Shown: one piece after another, positions 1-5,602 of the stretch | Numbering within the stretch: position 1 is the first letter of the stretch | How the letters are laid out: every line of letters begins with the position of its first letter | Origin: DATDMG01 sp036518955 | Lineage (GTDB): Bacteria; Actinomycetota; Actinomycetes; Actinomycetales; Kineosporiaceae | NCBI GenBank assembly: GCA_036518955.1 | Contig: DATDMG010000376.1 | Span: 1 to 5,602 of the forward strand | Length of the DNA stretch: 5,602 nucleotides | Reading direction: 5' to 3' | Made by a program: the position numbers and the translations under genes | The notes under the pieces: model-generated | Told to the model about the DNA's origin: nothing | Databases searched by the model: none | What the model saw: only the letters and a program-made list of their open reading frames with translations

Positions 1-1180
1 GGCCACCGGCACGGGCGCGGACGCACCCCGCGACAACGTGATCACCTGGGCGGACCTGCTGCGGGGTGCCGACGGCGTGACCCTCGAGGCGGCCCGAGCC
101 CGCGCCGACGCCGTCCGGCCGGACGACGTCGCCGACATCCTCTTCACGTCCGGTACCACCGGGCGCAGCAAGGGGGCGATGAGCGCACACCGTCAGTCCC
201 TGGCCGTGGCGTCCGCCTGGGCGGAGACGGGCGGCCTGACGGCGGCGGACCGGTACCTGGTGGTGAACCCGTTCTTCCACACCTTCGGCTACAAGGCGGG
301 CATCCTGGCGTGCCTGCTCACCGGGGCGGCGATCGTGCCGCAGGCGGTCTTCGACGTCCGCCGGACGTTGGCGCTCACCGCCGCCGAGCGGATCAGCGTG
401 CTGCCCGGGGCGCCGACCGTCTTCCGGTCGATGCTCGACCACCCGGACCGGGAACGCTACGACCACAGCAGCCTGCGGCTGGCGGTGACCGGCGCGGCGA
501 CCGTGCCCACCACGCTCGTCGAGCGGATGCGCAGCGAGCTGGGCTTCGACACCGTCCTGACCGCGTACGGGCTCACCGAGGCGGTGGTCGCGACGATGTG
601 CCGCCCGGACGACGACGTCGACACGGTCGCCCACACCTGCGGTCGGCCGGTGGCCGGCTTCGAGCTGAGGATCGCCCCGACCGGTGGGGACCGCGAGGAG
701 GGCGCGGCGAGCACGGAGGGCGAGGTGCTGCTGCGTGGCCCGAACGTGATGCTGGGGTATCTCGACGATCCGGGGGCGACCGCCGAGGCCATCGACCGGG
801 ACGGCTGGCTGCACACCGGCGACGTCGGACGGCTCGACGGCCGCGGCTACCTGACCATCACCGACCGACTCAAGGACATGTACATCTGTGGCGGGTTCAA
901 CGTGTACCCGGCCGAGGTGGAGCAGATGCTCGCCACGATGCCTCAGGTCGCCGAGGCAGTGGTGATCGGCGTCCCGGACCGGCGGCTGGGCGAGGTCGGG
1001 CGGGCGTACGTCATCCGCCGGCCCGGGCAGACGCTCACCGAGGAACAGGTGCTCGCCTACTGCCGGGGGCGGCTGGCCAACTTCAAGCTGCCTCGGTCCG
1101 TGGTGTTCCGCACCGACGTGCCCCGGACCCCCCTCGGCAAGCCGCTGAAGCACGTACTGCGCCAGGAAGTGATCGCATGA
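1..1180 (+). CDS. fadD3: FadD3-like acyl-CoA synthetase (HIP-CoA ligase type), 5' end cut by window
   Basis: This is an adenylate-forming acyl-CoA ligase: it activates a carboxylic acid with ATP and transfers it to CoA in the cytoplasm. The frame is open from base 2 and gives 392 residues; family members run about 500-540, so roughly the first 110-150 residues lie upstream. The GTG at 38 is an internal valine codon, not the start. Counting from base 2, the P-loop motif FTSGTTGRSKG is at 48-58, AYGLTEA at 188-194, HTGD at 271-274, the hinge DRLKD at 288-292, GGFNVYP at 297-303, and the C-terminal PRTPLGK catalytic lysine at 380. The stretch around SSLRLAVTGAA and ERMRSELGF closely matches what I recall of FadD3, which activates the steroid C/D-ring acid HIP. 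That assignment is from memory and is supported by the ACAD genes downstream. Another cyclic or branched acid is possible. The stop overlaps the next start by 4 bases. Confidence 0.85.
   Translation, partial: ATGTGADAPRDNVITWADLLRGADGVTLEAARARADAVRPDDVADILFTSGTTGRSKGAMSAHRQSLAVASAWAETGGLTAADRYLVVNPFFHTFGYKAGILACLLTGAAIVPQAVFDVRRTLALTAAERISVLPGAPTVFRSMLDHPDRERYDHSSLRLAVTGAATVPTTLVERMRSELGFDTVLTAYGLTEAVVATMCRPDDDVDTVAHTCGRPVAGFELRIAPTGGDREEGAASTEGEVLLRGPNVMLGYLDDPGATAEAIDRDGWLHTGDVGRLDGRGYLTITDRLKDMYICGGFNVYPAEVEQMLATMPQVAEAVVIGVPDRRLGEVGRAYVIRRPGQTLTEEQVLAYCRGRLANFKLPRSVVFRTDVPRTPLGKPLKHVLRQEVIA
1164..1169 (+). promoter_or_regulatory. Ribosome binding site for the crotonase gene
   Basis: AGGAAG lies 7 bases upstream of the ATG at 1177, inside the end of the ligase gene. 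It supports that start and the 4-base ATGA overlap. Confidence 0.55.
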
Positions 1181-2031
1181 CCGAACCCGTCCCGGACGAA
1201 CCCGTCGTCCGGACCGAGCGTCGCGGCCCCGTGGCGCTGGTGAGGATGAACCGGCCCCGCTACCGGAACGCCCAGAACTCGGCGATGACGTACGCCCTGG
1301 ACCGGGCGTTCGCCGCCGCCACCGACGATCCCGAGGTCGTGGTCATCGTGCTGGCCGGTGCCGGCGACCACTTCTCCGCCGGCCACGACATCGGGTCCCC
1401 CGGGCGGGACGTCGACCGCTCGTTCGAACGCCGGGCCGTGCTGTGGTGGGACCACGTCGACCGCGGTGGCGCGGACCGGCGGTACGCCCGGGAGATGGAG
1501 GTGTACCTCGGGATGTGCCGGCGCTGGCGGGACATCCCGAAGCCGATGATCGCCATGGTGCAGGGGTCGTGCATCGCCGGCGGCCTGATGCTCGCCTGGT
1601 GCTGCGACCTGGTGGTGGCCGCTGACGACGCGGTGTTCGCCGACCCGGTGGTGCGGATGGGCATCCCGGGGGTGGAGTACTTCGCACACCCCTGGGTCCT
1701 CGGGCCGAGAGCCGCGAAGGAGGTGTTGTTCACCGGGGACCGGTTCGACGCCCAGCGGGCCCGCGAGCTGGGCATGGTCAGCCGCGTGGTGCCGCGGGAG
1801 GACCTGGAGGCGGAGACGTTCGCGCTCGCCGAGCGGATCGCCACCATGCCGCCGTTCGGGCTGGCCCTGGCCAAACGGGCGGTGAACCAGTGCGAGGACC
1901 TGATGGGGCTGCGGGCCGGGATGGAGGCGGTGTTCGGCCTCCACCACCTCGCCCACGCGCACAACGCCGAGGTCACCGGGCATTCGCTGGCCGGGATGGA
2001 CGCCCGAGCCATGAAGCGGCCGGCGCCGTGA
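1177..2031 (+). CDS. Enoyl-CoA hydratase/isomerase (crotonase) family protein lacking both canonical catalytic Glu
   Basis: The product is a 284-residue cytosolic crotonase-fold protein, a normal length for the family, expected to bind an acyl-CoA and stabilise a thioester enolate. The oxyanion-hole regions are present as SAGHD (67-71) and IAGG (133-136), and the C-terminal helices follow normally. Aligned by eye to rat enoyl-CoA hydratase, Glu144 falls on Met138 and Glu164 on Val158, so neither classical hydratase acid/base is there. Nearby polar residues that could substitute are Asp156, Glu167 and His171 (motif GVEYFAHP). The loop after the oxyanion segment (about 72-120) is longer than usual and carries a WW pair, and the tail has the His-rich stretch HHLAHAH (256-262). 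The start is the ATG overlapping the ligase stop, preceded by AGGAAG. Sitting between a FadD3-like ligase and ACADs, it probably acts in the same pathway. Hydratase, ring-opening hydrolase or isomerase are all possible; EchA13-like proteins are a candidate match from memory. Confidence 0.85.
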   Translation: MTEPVPDEPVVRTERRGPVALVRMNRPRYRNAQNSAMTYALDRAFAAATDDPEVVVIVLAGAGDHFSAGHDIGSPGRDVDRSFERRAVLWWDHVDRGGADRRYAREMEVYLGMCRRWRDIPKPMIAMVQGSCIAGGLMLAWCCDLVVAADDAVFADPVVRMGIPGVEYFAHPWVLGPRAAKEVLFTGDRFDAQRARELGMVSRVVPREDLEAETFALAERIATMPPFGLALAKRAVNQCEDLMGLRAGMEAVFGLHHLAHAHNAEVTGHSLAGMDARAMKRPAP

Positions 2032-3233
2032 GCGGCGACGACGTCACCGCGGGCCAGGCAGGCGGACCCGAGGAGCCCGCCGACCTGCCCCCCGGGCAGC
2101 CGGAGGTGGAGGACTTTCGCCAGGAGGTCCGTGCGTGGCTGGCCGAGCGCCTCCCGGCCCAACCGCTCCCGCCGTTGGACAGCGCGGAGGGCGACCTGGC
2201 GCACCGGGCCTGGGAGCGGGCGTTGTTCGACGCCGGCCTGGCGGTGGTGTCCTGGCCCCGGGAATACGGCGGCCGGGGTCTGTCGGTGTCGCACTGGCTG
2301 GCCTTCGAGGACGAGTACCACGCCGCCGGGGCACCCGCCCGGATCGGCCAGAACGGGCTGTTCCTGCTGGCGCCCACGGTGTTCACGCACGGAACCCCGG
2401 AGCAGTGCGACCGCGTGCTCCCGCGGATGGCGCGGGCCGATGACGTGTGGGCCCAGGCCTGGTCGGAGCCGGACGCCGGCAGCGACCTGGCGGCCATCCG
2501 GTCCCGAGCGCGACGCACCGACGGCGGCTGGCTGGTGCGCGGACAGAAGACCTGGAGCTCCCGGGCCGCGTTCGCGGACCGAGCCTTCGGCCTGTTCCGC
2601 ACCGATCCGGACGCCGAGCGTCATCGCGGGCTGACCTACCTGTTGATCGACCTGCGCGCCGCCGGAGTCACGGTCCGGCCGATCGCGCAACTCAGTGGCC
2701 TGCCAGGCTTCGCCGAGATCTTCTTCGACGACGTGTTCGTGCCGGACGGCGACGTCCTCGGCCCGGTCGACGAGGGCTGGTCGGTCGCGATGAGCACCGC
2801 CGGTCACGAGCGGGGGCTGTCGTTGCGCAGTCCGGGTCGGTTCACCGCGGCCGCCGACCGGCTCGTCGCGCTCTGGCGGGACAGCCCCGAACCGGAACGC
2901 ACGGTCCTGCGGGACCGGGTGGCGGACGCCTGGATCGGGGCGCGCGCCTACCGCATGCACACCCTCGCCGGGATCGCCGCCGGGCCGGCGCCGACCGGTC
3001 CGGCCGCCAGTCTGACCAAGGTCTTCTGGTCGGAACTGGACCTGGCGATGCACGAGACCGCGATGGAGCTGCTCGGGCCCGGCGCGGAGGCGCGCGGCCC
3101 GTGGTCGGAGGGCTACCTGTTCGCCCTGGCGGGTCCCATCTACGCCGGGACCAACGAGATCCAGCGGACGGTCATCGCCGAGCGGTTGCTCGGACTCCCC
3201 CGCGAGCCACGTCATCCGGGAGGACCGCGATGA
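2028..3233 (+). CDS. Acyl-CoA dehydrogenase, catalytic (alpha-like) subunit of a probable heterotetramer; FadE31/FadE17 type
   Basis: This is a 401-residue FAD-dependent acyl-CoA dehydrogenase, which would form an alpha,beta double bond and pass electrons to ETF. It has the PREYGG motif (77-82), the flavin-side signature SEPDAGSD (146-153), the GQKTWSS strand (172-178), and a C-terminal segment IYAGTNEIQR (371-380). In MCAD the catalytic Glu is in YEGT; here that position is Ala373. A glutamate instead lies in GHERG at Glu261, which aligns with the isovaleryl-CoA dehydrogenase base Glu254. The RxxFG and QxxGGxG motifs that bind the ADP part of FAD across the subunit interface are absent, so it probably needs a partner, most likely one of the next two gene products. 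The start is taken as the GTG at 2028, overlapping the previous stop (GTGA). The ribosome site there is weak, and the first 26 residues are Gly/Pro/Glu-rich before the domain begins; GTG at 2106 is an alternative. Confidence 0.88.
   Translation: MSGDDVTAGQAGGPEEPADLPPGQPEVEDFRQEVRAWLAERLPAQPLPPLDSAEGDLAHRAWERALFDAGLAVVSWPREYGGRGLSVSHWLAFEDEYHAAGAPARIGQNGLFLLAPTVFTHGTPEQCDRVLPRMARADDVWAQAWSEPDAGSDLAAIRSRARRTDGGWLVRGQKTWSSRAAFADRAFGLFRTDPDAERHRGLTYLLIDLRAAGVTVRPIAQLSGLPGFAEIFFDDVFVPDGDVLGPVDEGWSVAMSTAGHERGLSLRSPGRFTAAADRLVALWRDSPEPERTVLRDRVADAWIGARAYRMHTLAGIAAGPAPTGPAASLTKVFWSELDLAMHETAMELLGPGAEARGPWSEGYLFALAGPIYAGTNEIQRTVIAERLLGLPREPRHPGGPR
3218..3224 (+). promoter_or_regulatory. Strong ribosome binding site for the second ACAD gene
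   Basis: GGGAGGA lies 5 bases before the ATG at 3230. It is the best Shine-Dalgarno match in the operon and fixes the start of the second ACAD gene, suggesting independent ribosome loading in addition to coupling. Confidence 0.6.
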
Positions 3234-4300
3234 TTCTGCTCCGGACGCCCGTCGTCCCGGACTCCTGCCCGGCGCTCACCGCGGAGCAGCGGCAGTTCGC
3301 CGCCACCTTGCACGCCCTCCTCAGCGAGGCGGACACGCCGGGCGCCGCCCGCAGCTGGGCCCGCGGCGACCACGGTCCGGGGCTGGCCCTGTGGCGGGCC
3401 CTGGCCGAGGCCGGGGTGACCGCGCTCGCCGTGCCCCCCTCCGCGGACGGCGACGGGGCCGGTCCGCTGGACGTGGTCGTCGCGTGCGAGGAACTCGGCC
3501 ACCACCCGGTGCCCGGTCCGGTCGCCGAGACGGTCGCCGCCGTCCCGGTCCTGCTCTCCTCGCTCCGGAACGATCGGGTCGAGGGCGTGGCCGACGGGGT
3601 GACCACGGAGCTGACGGAGCTGGTCGACGCCGTGGTGGAGGGCCGGCTGCTGGCCACCCTGTGCGCGCCGCCCGCGCTGGCGCTCGCGGTGGATGCGGAC
3701 GTCGCGGGGGTCGCCGTCCTGCTGGATCCGGACTCCGGTTCGGTGCAGCTGGCCCGGCCCTGGCCAGGTCAGCCCGCTCAGCGCTCGGTGGACCCCACCC
3801 GGCGGCTGTTCCGGCTGGAGCCCACCCGGCTGCTGGCCGCGGACGCGGCGGCCGGCCCCCGGACCGCGGCGGCCCTCGAGCTGGGCACCCTCGCCGCCGC
3901 CGCGCAGGTGCTCGGCGCCGGCCGGGCACTGCTGGAGATCGCCGTCCGGTACGCCGCCCAGCGCCACCAGTTCGGCCGGCCGATCGGCTCGTTCCAGGCC
4001 GTTCAGCACCAGCTCGCCGACGTCCTGATCGGGCTGGAGTTCGCCCGCCCCCTGGTGCACGCCGCCGCGCACGCCCTGGCCTGCCAGTCCCCGACGGCCC
4101 CGCGGGACGTCTCGGCCGCCAAGGTCGCCTGCTCGGACGCCGCGGAGCGGGCGGCTCGGGTCGCCCTCCAGGTGCACGGAGCGATCGGCTACACCCTGGA
4201 GCACGACCTCGGGCTGTTCCTGACCAAGGTGCGGGCGCTGCTGCCGCTGTGGGGAACCCGCACCGCCCATCGCGACCGGCTCCTGGCGGCCCTGCGATGA
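3230..4300 (+). CDS. Acyl-CoA dehydrogenase-family protein, beta-like (non-catalytic) subunit; FadE32/FadE18 type
   Basis: The 356-residue product belongs to the ACAD family but is short compared with the usual 380-400. Its C-terminal half is well conserved: RHQFGRPIGSFQ (245-256) and QVHGAIGYTLEHD (314-326), which in ACADs bind the ADP half of FAD from the adjacent subunit. Its N-terminal half is degenerate: the usual PEEYGG is replaced by a Gly/Asp-rich stretch (VPPSADGDGAGP, 68-79), and no SEPxAGSD signature is visible in the shortened middle domain (about 140-200). There is no Glu at the MCAD position, and the isovaleryl-CoA dehydrogenase position falls on Gly219. It is therefore unlikely to be active alone and is best read as the partner of the preceding ACAD, as in mycobacterial alpha2beta2 FadE pairs (family knowledge; pairing inferred). 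The start is the ATG overlapping the previous stop, with GGGAGGA 5 bases upstream. It overlaps the next gene by ATGA. Confidence 0.85.
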   Translation: MILLRTPVVPDSCPALTAEQRQFAATLHALLSEADTPGAARSWARGDHGPGLALWRALAEAGVTALAVPPSADGDGAGPLDVVVACEELGHHPVPGPVAETVAAVPVLLSSLRNDRVEGVADGVTTELTELVDAVVEGRLLATLCAPPALALAVDADVAGVAVLLDPDSGSVQLARPWPGQPAQRSVDPTRRLFRLEPTRLLAADAAAGPRTAAALELGTLAAAAQVLGAGRALLEIAVRYAAQRHQFGRPIGSFQAVQHQLADVLIGLEFARPLVHAAAHALACQSPTAPRDVSAAKVACSDAAERAARVALQVHGAIGYTLEHDLGLFLTKVRALLPLWGTRTAHRDRLLAALR

Positions 4301-5481
4301 CCGTCCGGGACGTCGACCAACCGCCCGCCGGCCCCGCCACGCCCGAGCGGCGGGAACTGCGCCGCGCCGTCCGGAGCCTGCTCGACCGATCCTCCCCGCC
4401 GGCGGCCGTACGGGCCGCGACGGAATCCGAGGCCGGGTTCGATCGGGCGCTCTGGGCGCGGCTGTGCGGCGAGATCGGGGTCGCCGGCCTGGCGATCCCG
4501 GAGGAGTACGGCGGAGCCGGCGCGGGGTGGGCCGAACTGTTCATCGTGATGACCGAGCTGGGCCGCAGCCTCGCGCCGTCCCCGATGCTCGGCAGCGGGG
4601 TGCTGGCGGCCCACGCCGTGCTGCGCGGTGCCGACGAGGCGGCACGGCGCCGTCTGCTGCCCGGCATCGCGGACGGCAGCCGCGTCGCCGCCCTGGTCTG
4701 GACCGGGGAGCTGGGCGGTTGGGATCCCGAAGCCGTCGCCTGCCGCGCCCGGCCCGCCCCCGCGGACGGCGGGCACCGGCCGGACGGCGAGGCGCAGCAT
4801 GTGCTGGACGGCGAGGCGCACTATGTGCTGGACGGCGAGGTGGCCGACGTCCTGCTGGTGGCGGCGAGCACCCCGTCAGGGGTCAGACTGTTCGAGGTCG
4901 ACCCGTCCGCACCGGGCGTGCGGCGCCGCACGCCACCGCCGATGGACCTCACCCGCCGGCTCACCGTGGTCTCCCTCCAGGGTGCGCCGGCCACCCCGCT
5001 GGGGACCGGGTGCGCGCTGGCCGCGGTCCGGGACGCGGGCTGCCTGGCGCTGGCGGCCGAGCAGGTCGGTGCGGCGACCCGGGCCCTGGAGCTCACCGTC
5101 GCCCACGCCCGGACCCGGCACCAGTTCGGACGCCCGATCGGCAGCTTCCAGGCACTGGCACACCGGCTGGCGGACCTGCACGTCCGACTCGCCGCCGCCC
5201 GCTCGGCGCTGACCGCGGCGGCGTCCGCGCTGGACCAGGGCACCGGCCGGGACGACCTGCTCGCCGCCCTGGTCGCGATCAGCTGCACCGAGGCCCTCGA
5301 CCGGGTCACCGCCGAGACGATCCAGATCCACGGCGGCATCGGCATCACCTGGGAGCACGACGCCCACCTGTACTTCAAGCGGGCTCACGGCAGCCGTGAA
5401 CTTCTCGGGCATCCTCGCGAGCAGCTGCGACGCCTGGCGGTCGACGTCCTGGACGGCGAGGAGCCGCCGACCGCCTGGTGA
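4297..5481 (+). CDS. Acyl-CoA dehydrogenase-family protein, second beta-like subunit; FadE33 type
   Basis: This 394-residue ACAD-family protein is homologous to the preceding gene product. It keeps a full N-terminal domain with IPEEYGGAG (67-75), which the preceding protein has lost. It carries the cross-subunit FAD motifs RHQFGRPIGSFQ (274-285) and QIHGGIGITWEHD (343-355), followed by LYFKRA (358-363). The flavin-side region (about 131-150, VWTGELGGWDPEA) does not match SEPxAGSD, and no Glu occupies the MCAD or isovaleryl-CoA dehydrogenase catalytic position (the latter falls on Gly248). This points to a structural partner of the alpha-like ACAD rather than a stand-alone enzyme. Residues 163-186 contain a near-exact 8-residue tandem repeat, described separately. 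The start is the ATG overlapping the previous stop; no good ribosome site is visible, so translation probably depends on coupling. It is the last gene of the run and ends TGGTGA. Matching it to FadE33 rests on gene order and is tentative. Confidence 0.85.
   Translation: MTVRDVDQPPAGPATPERRELRRAVRSLLDRSSPPAAVRAATESEAGFDRALWARLCGEIGVAGLAIPEEYGGAGAGWAELFIVMTELGRSLAPSPMLGSGVLAAHAVLRGADEAARRRLLPGIADGSRVAALVWTGELGGWDPEAVACRARPAPADGGHRPDGEAQHVLDGEAHYVLDGEVADVLLVAASTPSGVRLFEVDPSAPGVRRRTPPPMDLTRRLTVVSLQGAPATPLGTGCALAAVRDAGCLALAAEQVGAATRALELTVAHARTRHQFGRPIGSFQALAHRLADLHVRLAAARSALTAAASALDQGTGRDDLLAALVAISCTEALDRVTAETIQIHGGIGITWEHDAHLYFKRAHGSRELLGHPREQLRRLAVDVLDGEEPPTAW
4783..4854 (+). repeat. In-frame 24-base tandem repeat, three units, inside the third ACAD gene
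   Basis: Three 24-base units begin at 4783, 4807 and 4831, each starting GACGGCGAGG. Units 1 and 2 differ at only 2 of 24 bases; unit 3 shares the first 10 bases and then diverges. They encode DGEAQHVL, DGEAHYVL and DGEVADVL. In ACADs this beta-strand region normally has one such hairpin (DG-x-LDG-x-x-x-VLDG-x-x-AD), so one unit looks like a recent in-frame duplication. A shorter, degenerate piece (GACGGCGGGCACCGGCCG) lies directly upstream at 4765-4782. Confidence 0.85.
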
Positions 5482-5527
5482 CCCCGCGACCTCCGGCGGG
5501 CCCGGCGCGTGGCCGACGAGACGCGGG

Positions 5528-5602
5528 TCACGGCATCCGGCCTCGCCGGACCCAGCTCGGCCAGTCCTCGAGGGGGCGTGCGGCCCTGGACGCCGGCACC
5601 GT
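5528..5602 (-). CDS. Possible 3' end of a convergent gene (tentative, cut by window)
   Basis: On the minus strand, a frame open from the window edge ends at a TGA at 5530-5528 and gives 24 residues ending DWPSWVRRGRMP. Its third codon positions are almost all G or C, as in the real genes here, and its composition reads like a natural C-terminus. A convergent gene would leave only 46 bases after the ACAD gene. Twenty-four codons are too few to prove coding, another minus-strand frame is also open here, and I do not recognise a family. Confidence 0.25.
   Translation of the reverse strand, partial: TVPASRAARPLEDWPSWVRRGRMP
5536..5550. other. Short GC hairpin downstream of the operon, weak terminator candidate
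   Basis: TCCGGC, a CTC loop and GCCGGA form a perfect 6-bp stem 54 bases after the last stop codon. No T-run follows on either strand, so it is not a classical intrinsic terminator. In such GC-rich DNA a stem of this size can occur by chance. The rest of 5482-5602 shows no other signal. Confidence 0.2.

Noticed and set aside
38..1180. GTG at 38 as the true start of the ligase
   Set aside because: The frame is open to the window edge and the protein would lack much of the N-terminal domain of acyl-CoA synthetases; GTG there is an internal valine.
1890..2030. GTG at 1890 as start of the first ACAD
   Set aside because: It would overlap the crotonase gene by about 140 bases with unrelated low-complexity sequence; GTG at 2028 gives the same 4-base overlap seen at the other junctions.
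1260..3215. Long minus-strand open frame (651 codons) opposite the crotonase and first ACAD
   Set aside because: It mirrors two well-supported + strand genes, has no recognisable motifs, is rich in Arg/Pro/Gly/Ser, and is a usual by-product of high-GC codon bias.
3321..4667. Minus-strand open frame of 448 codons opposite the second and third ACAD genes
   Set aside because: Extreme Arg/Pro content and no family resemblance; it spans a real gene junction on the other strand.
4783..4854. The short direct repeats as a CRISPR array or protein-binding iterons
   Set aside because: They are contiguous with no spacers, keep the reading frame, and encode a hairpin expected at that place in ACADs.
5509..5602. 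A new + strand gene starting with GTG at 5509
   Set aside because: No ribosome site, less regular third-position GC than the real genes, and no recognisable protein sequence.

Overview
The window is very GC-rich throughout, with strongly G/C-ending codons in every gene. It encodes Actinobacteria-type fatty-acid/steroid degradation enzymes, so the source is most likely a high-GC actinomycete; the genus cannot be told from this stretch. Base composition and codon use look uniform, and I see no mobile element, RNA gene or CRISPR array.

Bases 1-5481 hold five genes on the + strand, and they form one tightly packed transcription unit. In order they are: the 3' three quarters of an acyl-CoA synthetase closely resembling FadD3 (the CoA ligase for the steroid C/D-ring intermediate HIP); a crotonase-fold protein annotated by family as enoyl-CoA hydratase but lacking both classical catalytic glutamates; and three consecutive acyl-CoA dehydrogenase (ACAD) family genes. 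All four junctions are 4-base stop/start overlaps (ATGA, GTGA, ATGA, ATGA), which suggests translational coupling and matched production of the proteins. The promoter lies upstream of the window.

The three ACAD genes are not interchangeable copies. The first (401 aa) keeps the flavin-side motif and a glutamate at the isovaleryl-CoA-dehydrogenase catalytic position, but lacks the RxxFG and QxHGxxG motifs that hold the ADP half of FAD in the neighbouring subunit. The second and third (356 and 394 aa) show the reverse: they keep RHQFGRPIG and QxHGxIG but have no recognisable catalytic glutamate and a degraded flavin-side motif. This is the pattern expected of alpha2beta2 heterotetrameric ACADs known from mycobacterial cholesterol catabolism, here with one alpha-like gene and two beta-like genes. 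The layout recalls M. tuberculosis fadD3-fadE31-fadE32-fadE33, with a crotonase gene inserted. The crotonase-ACAD-ACAD part also recalls echA13-fadE17-fadE18. Working model (inference): the ligase makes a CoA thioester of a steroid-ring remnant or similar cyclic acid, the ACAD complexes desaturate it, and the crotonase-like protein acts on the unsaturated or ring-ketone product.

Bases 5482-5602 hold no confident gene. A short minus-strand reading frame at the edge may be the 3' end of a convergent gene, and there is a small GC hairpin without a T-run.
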